This document shows positions 57,331 through 64,000 of a DNA stretch of 64,000 nucleotides, one piece after another. A program made the translations under genes and the position numbers. Origin of the DNA: Papilionanthe hookeriana x Papilionanthe teres (Eukaryota > Streptophyta > Magnoliopsida > Asparagales > Orchidaceae); assembly GCA_022702705.1 (NCBI GenBank), contig CM040434.1:23788001-23852000 (forward strand), written 5' to 3'. Below the pieces are notes generated by a model. It made no database searches. It was not told the origin of the DNA and worked only from the letters and a program-made list of their open reading frames with translations. Position 1 is the first letter of the stretch, and each line of letters begins with the position of its first letter.

Positions 57331-57474
57331 AAGTAACTAAGTAGGTAAGTAAGTAAGAAGAAATGAAGGAAGTATAAATAGTATTTATTGATAATATAGT
57401 AACTGAAAACCTTTACTTTGTAGTGTGTAATTGTGTGTGTTTGTTTACTTTTTAAAGTATTTGTGTGATTTTAT

Positions 57475-58842
57475 ATGCATCGTAGTGGATCTATATGTTT
57501 AGTACTTTACGGTTCGGAGTTAGAGTTTATTGTTAGAAAAATTAGAAAACAACAAAAACAAACTAAAAATTCCTGTGAAATGGTGAATAATCAAGATAAT
57601 CAGAGAAATGATATTGGAAATTTGCCAAGACCTTTAAGAGATTATGCTAACCCAACAGCAGATGAAATTCATACCACTATTCAAAATCTTGATGTTGCTG
57701 CTAATTCATTTAAACTTAAACCTGCTATTATCCAAATGGTACAAAATAATCAATTTGGAGGAACACCTAATGAGGATCCAAATTTACATCTCGCTAGTAT
57801 TCTAGAACTGTGTGAAACTTTTAAATATGATGGAGTGTCGAGTGATACTGTCAGACTTAGACTTTTTCCTTTTTCATTAAGCAATAAAGCTAACGAGTGG
57901 TTAAATTCTTTAGCACCTGGATCTATTAGAACTTGGGGAGAATTTGCTCAAAAGTTTCTATCAAAATATTTCCCTCCATTAAAGACTGCTAAGTTAAGAA
58001 ATGATATTACATCTTTTGGTTAGTTTGAAGGAGAATCAATATATGAAGCTTGGGAGAGATTTAAAGATCTTCTTAGGAAGTGCCCACATTATGTGTTACT
58101 AGATTAGTTAATAATTCAAGCATTTTATAATGGATTAATGAGATCATTGAGATCCATTATAGATGTTGCTGCTGGTGGATCGTTAATGTCAAAACCTTTT
58201 AATGAAGCATACACCTTAATTGAAGAAATGACTACTAATAATTTTTAATGGTCATCTGAATGGGAAAATCTTAAAAGAGTAGCTAGTGTTCATGATTCTG
58301 ATATGATGACTATGATAATTTCTCAAATTGCAGCCCTTTCTAAGAAAATAGATCAGTATGGAATGAATTATTCTCAACCACCTCAAGTGTTAGAGGAAAA
58401 TTCATTTGGACAGATAATAGAATCTCAAACACCTTATGAGACTTTGAACGCTATTAATAGATCTAACAATCTTTATTCGAATTATTATAATCCTCGTTGG
58501 ATGAATCACCCAAATTTCAATTGGAATAATAGTAATGCCAATGTTAACCCACATTGGGGGAACAGTTCTATAAATCCAGTTGGAAATTCGAACAATCAAG
58601 GAAGTACCATATCTAAACCATCTTATCCTCATGGCTTTAATAGTAATCCACAATTTAAGGATAAGAAGTTGTCTACTGAAGAAATGATTCTGAATATGGG
58701 AAATCAATTACAAACTCAAGGTGTTGCTATGAAAAATATTAAAAATCAATTGGGGCATATTTTCATTGCACTTAATAATAGACCTTCTGGAACTCTTCCT
58801 AGTAATGTTGAGATCAATGCAAAAAATCAAAACAAAGAATAA
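57475..58842 (+). pseudogene. Ath3 gag
   Basis: The likely start is ATG 57580 (MVNNQDNQRND); the open frame begins upstream at 57475. The gag capsid domain (about 57720-58240) has LHLASILELCETFKYDGVS, LRLFPFSLSNKANEWLNSL, IRTWGEFAQKFLSKYFPP and, after a TAG at 58021-58023, YEAWERFKDLLRKCPH and YNGLMRSLRSIIDVAAGG. Residues after 58303 hold the ALSKKID coiled stretch, an N-rich linker with GNQLQTQGVAMKNIKNQLG and a stop at 58840-58842. Further stops are at 58105-58107 and 58246-58248. It builds the particle in the cytoplasm. No CCHC knuckle is seen, as is usual for Athila. Confidence 0.85.
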
Positions 58843-59595
58843 CTTAAGGTTATTCAATTAAGGAGTGGAAAAGAATTTGAGACAAGAGTACAAAAAGAAG
58901 TTGAAATAGAAAAGGAGAAGGTAGAAATTGAAAAAGGTTCAAATAAGATTTATCCAAACTTGGAATATCCTCTTGAGTCAATGAAGATAATTGTTGAAAA
59001 ATCACCACCTCCATTTCCTCAAAGATTGAAGAAACAAAACAGGGATAACATATTTGGAAAATTTTTGGAGATCCTTAAGAAAATAACAATAAATATTACT
59101 TTTGTTGAAGCATTAGAACAGATGCCTGAATATGCCAAGTTTATGAAGGATATTCTGAAAAAGAAAAGAAAATTTACAGATCATGAAACTGTTGCACTTA
59201 GCAGAGAGTGTAGTGCAATTATTGAGAATAAGCTTCCAAAAAAACTTAAAGATCCTGGTAGTTTCACTCTTCCGTGTGCTATAGGTGAAATTTTTTTCGG
59301 AAAAGCCTTATGTGATATGGGAGCTAGAATTAATCTTTTGCCTTTATCAACTTTCAAAAGGTTGGGAACTGGAGAAACTTCTCCTACATCTGTGAATCTT
59401 TAGTTGGCTGATCGTTCCATTATTTACCCTAAAGGAGTGGTGGAAGATGTGTTAGTGAAAATAGATAAATTTATCTTTCTTGTGGATCTTATTATACTTG
59501 ATATGGAGGAAGATAAAGAAATTTCAATAATTTTGGGAAGACCATTCCATTCTACTGGAAGAGCAGTGATAGATGTTCAAAAATGAGAATTAACT
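58843..59595 (+). pseudogene. Ath3 linker and aspartic protease
   Basis: Linker VIQLRSGKEFETRVQKEVE, then PPFPQRLKKQ, GKFLEILKKITINITFVEAL and KLPKKLKDPGSFTLPCAIGE. The active-site loop reads GKALCDMGARINLLPLS, with D-M-G-A where D-L/T-G-A is expected. After a TAG at 59401-59403, LADRSIIYPKGVVEDVLVK and ISIILGRPFHSTGRAVIDVQK complete the domain, ending at a TGA (59584-59586). Only these two stops interrupt it. Confidence 0.82.
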
Positions 59596-60357
59596 ATGAG
59601 AGTTAATGATCAAGAGGTGACATTTAATATTTTGAAATCTATGAAGTATCCCTCAATGGAAAAAGATAACGAATGCTTTTGGATGGAGGTCTGTGAATAT
59701 TTGAGAAATAATCATTTTGAAAATATATTTGAAAAAGAAGTAGAGTATTTGAAGAATAAATTGAAAATGAAGAAAATTCAGATAGTAAGAAGAATGAAGA
59801 TTCGGAGTATGTTCAGGAGAGATTTGAAGTATTAGACACTACGGAAGGTGGGAATAAAAGCTTAATTCCATCTATTATAAAACATCTTGAACTTGAGATG
59901 AAAATTCTCCCTAATCATTTGAAGTATATGTTTTTAAGAGAATCATCTTTCCTGCCAGTTATTGTATCTTCGGAGTTAAACGATCATCAAGAACAGAAGT
60001 TGTTGAAAATTTTAAAAAGATACAAGAAAGCTTTTGGATAGACTTTAGCAGATATTAAAGGAATCAATAATTCGATTTGTATGCTCAGAATTTTATTAAA
60101 TGAAGAACATAAACCGAGAGTTGATCCGCAGAGTAGATTGAATCCAATAATGAAAGAAGTAGTTAAGAAAGAGATCTTAAAATGGCTAGATGCTGGAATT
60201 ATTTATCCTACTTTGGATAGTGCTTGAGTGAGTCCAATACATTGTGTACAAAAAAAGGAGGAGTGAATGTTGAAGTGAATGAATGTAATGAAATTATACC
60301 CACAAGAAAAATTAATGGATGATGAATTTGTATTAACTATAGGAAATTAAATGCCGC
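59596..60357 (+). pseudogene. Ath3 reverse transcriptase, N-terminal part
   Basis: MRVNDQEVTFNILKSMKYPS, then (in shifted frames) LPNHLKYMFLRESSFLPVIV, EQKLLKILKRYKKAFG, RLNPIMKEVVKKEILKWLDA and GIIYPTLDSA. A TGA at 60226-60228 stands at the conserved tryptophan of W-V-S-P. It ends in NYRKLNAA at 60357, the middle of the fingers, where copy F starts. About four disabling changes. Confidence 0.8.
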
Positions 60358-60361
60358 TGTT

Positions 60362-60382
60362 GACCTCATTTTTGATGAGGTC
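60362..60382 (+). other. LTR terminal hairpin, copy F
   Basis: GACCTCAT-TTTTG-ATGAGGTC, identical to copy E. Confidence 0.88.
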
Positions 60383-62568
60383 TTCCCTTCTTCTTGTTAG
60401 TGCTAGGATCTAGCCTTAGGCTTTTCTTTCGACTATCTTAGAGGACTAGAATCGGGACCCGCCTTTTAGAAATTCAAACCACTTCTAAACTCCCCGCAAA
60501 CTCCACAAATTCGACTATAGACCCCTAATCACCTAGAGGGTTGAAATCAAATGTGGAAGTTTAAAGGATGAGTTCCTATAGGACTCTTCGGCCTTAGACT
60601 ACCCCCGGCGGCTCGGTCCGCGAGGGGCCGACTTACACTACACTTACACACTACATTTCCACACACTTCCTAAAACCACACCCATACCCAACTTAACCTC
60701 CCCGACTCATGTGGGTGATTCACATGGATGGTCCTTAACCCCTAAGCCCTCGGCTAAGAGGGTTAGGAACAACATAGTTGAATTGCCTCAAATGAGTCCC
60801 TTCATGGCTCATATGCTCGACATGGCTTCATGGCTTCATGGCTTCATGGCTTCATGGCTCAAACAAAATGACTTCTTTCCACTTACATCCACCCAATCTT
60901 CAATTTTCCAAATTTTCAATTTTTGACCCCCGAGACCCTACACCTACTAAACCTACCCAAAACCCTTGAAATTACCCAAATTTTTGCAAAATTTCCAAAT
61001 TACCCAAAATTTTCCAAAATCAATCCCAAACATCTCCACATCACTCAAATTGATCATCCATATCCAAAAATACCAAAGATTCCAAAAATACCCCCCAATA
61101 CCCTCCAAATACCCAAAATACCCTTCTTGGCCTAAAAATCAAAAAATTCAGAAAATTCCCAGAAAATTCCAGAAAATCCTAAATATTCCCAATTTCATTT
61201 TGTCCAACTACACCATGGGTCAATTTTGTCAATTTACCCTACTTTTGTCAAAACCCCCAAATCGACCCATTTTAACCCAAAGTAGAACCCAATGTTAAAC
61301 CAAACCTATCCAATTGACCCAAATTCTGGTCCAATTCAATTCTAAACTTCAATTCAACATCCCCAATACCAATCTAGACCAAATCCAAGTCCAATTTGAT
61401 TGACATTTGGATCCAATTTCACTTTGGGCCTTAAAGCCCAAATTTGGACCCATGACCCAAACTTAGCCCAAACTAACCCAATTCAACTCCAATTAACCCC
61501 AAATCTTTTCTAAACCTTCCTTAACACCCCCATAAACATTTCTCAACATTTATTTCAACTCTAGCCCAACATTAGCCCAATTTGGCCCACTTGGACCTAC
61601 ATAGGCCCACTTACCAAATAAACCCAAATTCAAACCAATTCAACTCCAAATCACATCAAACTGATTCCAAGCCCTTCATAGAACATCCCTAAACCAATTA
61701 TGACATTTATTTGACAAAGTTCTTCACAAAATTTTTATCCAAATGCCCATCCTAAAATCAAAAGCCCATTTCCCTTAAACTTTCCTAAAAGCCCACTTCA
61801 CCACATTCAAAAGCCCAAATCTACCCTAAAGCCCACATGACATCTCCATTTGTCATCCACTTAATTAAATCCATTACCTAAGTCCTAAATTCACCATCAA
61901 ATTATTCCAAATCAAGTTTCATACAAATTTCCATCAAAACATCCAAAATTCTTAAAACCCATTTTCATGAAATCGACCAAACCTTTTCCCAAGCCAAATG
62001 GAGCCAAGGATGAGCCATTCACAAGCCATATGAAGCCATGAGAGTTTGGCATGTGACCATGCCATTAATGGCAAAAGGAGGAGGTCCTTTAACCATCTCC
62101 TAAAAGTCATTAAGCCTTAAGCATGTCTCCCCTTAACCAAGATTTAATCCAAATATTCTTGGATAAGGACATCACCACCTTCGACTCAGCCTAGCCTAAC
62201 CGATCTTCTCAGCCCAAGACCAGCCATGGGGAGGTGAACCCAACCCAAACCAATGGGTCGACCAATTTCAAGCCAAAATGGCCTCTCCCCCATTCCATTT
62301 TAATCCAAACACTTTACACATGTCCAAGCCCAATCGACTTCACCATTGCCAAGCCCCCGACCTCCCCGGTCAAGATGGTGACCCATGCCCGCCGCCACCG
62401 CTCGGATCGCCGGAAAACACCACACCCGAGAGCATCATGTGAGCCCAAGCTTGGAATTCTCACTCCGCCGAGTTGCCCCATGCCCAATGGCCACCATGGT
62501 CGTTCTTCTCCTCACCGCAGCAGCTCGATCCCATGCCTCAACTCCCCCGGGAGGCCCTCCACCCTCTC

Positions 62569-62578
62569 CTATTTAAAC
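62569..62578 (+). promoter_or_regulatory. TATA-box candidate, copy F
   Basis: CTATTTAAAC, 2211 bp from the LTR start, in the same context as E (CTCGGCCATG about 20 bp downstream). Confidence 0.55.
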
Positions 62579-63171
62579 TCCACCCCTCTCGGCCATGGAA
62601 GGAGCTAAGCACAAACCTTGCCAAAACTCGCCAAAATTGTTCCGTACCCTTCTCCACTCTTAGAACACTTGATCCCCAAGGAAATCCCCCCGCCATTTCT
62701 CCTCTCGTAAGCTCAATTTCGTAGTCGAAATTCCACCCAAAACCAGGACACTTCTCCACAGCTGAGCCAATTCTCAAATCGATTGGCTCTACACCTTCAC
62801 TGCATCAAGCGGAAGGTGTCCACCAAGAAAAGCCCCATCTCCAGGCCACCTGGGCTTGCTCCAGACCTCCAAGCTTTGTGGATCGGGCTTGGTCGAAATC
62901 ATATCCGGACAATTCCCCGCACTGCAGAGACTTCATCCGGAGCTTGCTGGGACCCAATCGAAGGTGCAACAACTCTCGGATCGAAGCCACACTTCTCCGA
63001 GCCAAGGTATGAGCTAACTCTCCATCCCGAGCTTCGGAGATTCTCCATTTCAAATGCCTTAGTTTCAATGCATGTTAGCCGTATAGATGTGTTCGTCTCT
63101 TCAAGACGAATCCATAGAGTATAAGAACGTAAAAATCCATCGAGAATCGAGTGAGATCTAGTGGATTTAGT

Positions 63172-63381
63172 GTGGACGGCTCTCGGCGAGAACACTCGGG
63201 GACGATGAACGGATGCCGTCCATTCGATACACGCGCGCACGAACGGCTCGGACGGCGTCGACCAGAAACAGTGCGAGAACCGCGGGCCCGGCCGCCGACT
63301 CAAGTGGCGGCGTCGAATGGGAGCGCGCCGCGTGGCCTTTCGGAGCCGCCGAGGATGCGCCGGCGCCGCGTGGATAAATAG
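63172..63381 (+). promoter_or_regulatory. CpG-rich box of giant LTR, copy F
   Basis: Same string of CG-dense blocks as copy E, ending GCGTGGATAAATAG. Confidence 0.6.
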
Positions 63382-64000
63382 AAAATTAGGGTATTTTCTT
63401 ATTTATTTAATTCCCTAAACTTCAAAAATTCATATCTCTCGTGTAGGAAAATCATAAAAATAAAATAAAAATACCCTCTTGCTCAAATGAACGTAGGAGA
63501 ATAATGTGGAAAAGAAATCACTTAATTTCATCAAGTATTTTATTTTTTATAATTTATTTACTCTCCGTATTGTTTTAATTCTCCATGCATGCATACAATT
63601 CACCATGGCATGAGACCATAGGGCTGTTGAAGCCTCCGAATTTGGGAACATTCCCCGAATTTTCCAAAGTCGTAGGCCATCCCTATGAAGAGTTCTTGAT
63701 TTTTCAAGTTCGAAGTCACCGTTTTGAGTATTTTAATTCCAATAAATAGCATGTTGTGAAATAAATTCTAGGAAAATTTGGTGATGTTGCTTATGACCAG
63801 AGAACCCTAGGAAAAATAGGTTTTGACTTAGTTCATTTAAAACAACTCTAATCGGCTTAAACACTCAAAATAGGTCTTCAATTAATTAGAGTTAACCATG
63901 CATCAAATTGACTTGAAATCAATTCTCCACTGACCTTTAGGATCAGAGGAATCCATCATAAAAATTTGAGGTCAATTAGACTTGGTTAGCCCCACTAATT

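Larger units (their letters stand above)
55594..60357 (+). mobile_element. Ath3: Athila element with 5' LTR, broken by copy F
   Basis: 5' LTR 55594-57307, PBS 57314-57330, gag 57475-58842, linker and protease 58843-59586, RT N-terminus 59596-60357. The RT stops inside the block reading ICINYRKLNAA, where copy F begins. The best-preserved Athila copy in the window, yet with stops in every domain. Confidence 0.84.
60358..64000 (+). mobile_element. Copy F: giant LTR, continues beyond window
   Basis: Starts TGTTGACCTCATTTTTGATG in Ath3 RT; the left target duplication would be GCCGC (60353-60357). It is collinear with copy E to the window end and likely continues about 3.5 kb further. Whether it is a solo LTR or the 5' LTR of a whole element cannot be seen. 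Confidence 0.85.

Noticed and set aside
1..64000. tRNA or rRNA genes, CRISPR array, bacterial operons
   Set aside because: None seen. The only tRNA-related strings are PBS complements, and the regularly spaced repeats are tandem arrays without spacers.

Overview
This window is plant nuclear DNA made almost entirely of nested LTR retrotransposons. The pol and gag remnants belong to two plant-specific Ty3/gypsy lineages: Tat/Ogre (protease, RT, a degenerate RNase H followed by a second archaeal-type RNase H, integrase) and Athila (gag, protease region, RT and the 3' plant-transposon-domain ORF). I see no intact host gene, no tRNA or rRNA gene and no CRISPR array. The layout suggests heterochromatin, perhaps pericentromeric, of an angiosperm. 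The species cannot be told from the sequence.

Bases 1-34539 hold one Tat-type element, here called H1 (+ strand). Its protease and the first half of RT lie at 587-2718. The reading then stops inside RT and resumes at 23708, because a 20,989-bp minus-strand Athila-like element, N1 (2719-23707, 5-bp target duplication ATGAC), sits inside. N1 itself contains a 7.2-kb solo LTR (A, 5332-12507, duplication GAAGT) and the broken remains of two more copies of the same giant LTR family (B, 15508-19464, and E, 19465-23340, in opposite orientation). One large deletion seems to have removed the end of E, the rest of B, the gag-pol of N1 and part of its 5' LTR.

After N1, H1 continues with YVDD, RNase H, second RNase H and integrase (23713-26416). 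It then carries an extra ORF (26787-28165) whose C-terminal part is an intron-less AlkB-type Fe(II)/2-oxoglutarate dioxygenase of the plant ALKBH9/ALKBH10 RNA-demethylase type, preceded by a two-CxxC (zinc-ribbon-like) segment. This is the most striking content of the window. Two tandem-repeat arrays (91-bp and about 34-bp units) and a purine tract follow, and then the 3' LTR of H1 (D, 30027-34539). D has a 1.2-kb PIF/Harbinger-like insertion at 31618-32831. D shares both ends with the giant LTR family, which links the 7-kb solo LTRs to the AlkB-bearing element group.

H1 sits in the gag of a degenerate plus-strand Athila element (Ath1, 34540 to about 38605). Next come a minus-strand Athila (Ath2, about 38605-50864) split by a 7.4-kb solo LTR (C, 42148-49570, duplication GAGAA), the 3' end of a plus-strand Athila (Ath4, 50865 to about 54505), a minus-strand Athila scrap (Ath5) carrying a 462-bp solo LTR (54926-55387, duplication GTCAC), and a plus-strand Athila with 5' LTR, gag, protease and the start of RT (Ath3, 55594-60357). 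Ath3 is broken by another giant LTR (F, 60358 to the window end). All coding regions carry stops or frameshifts, so nothing here looks autonomous today.
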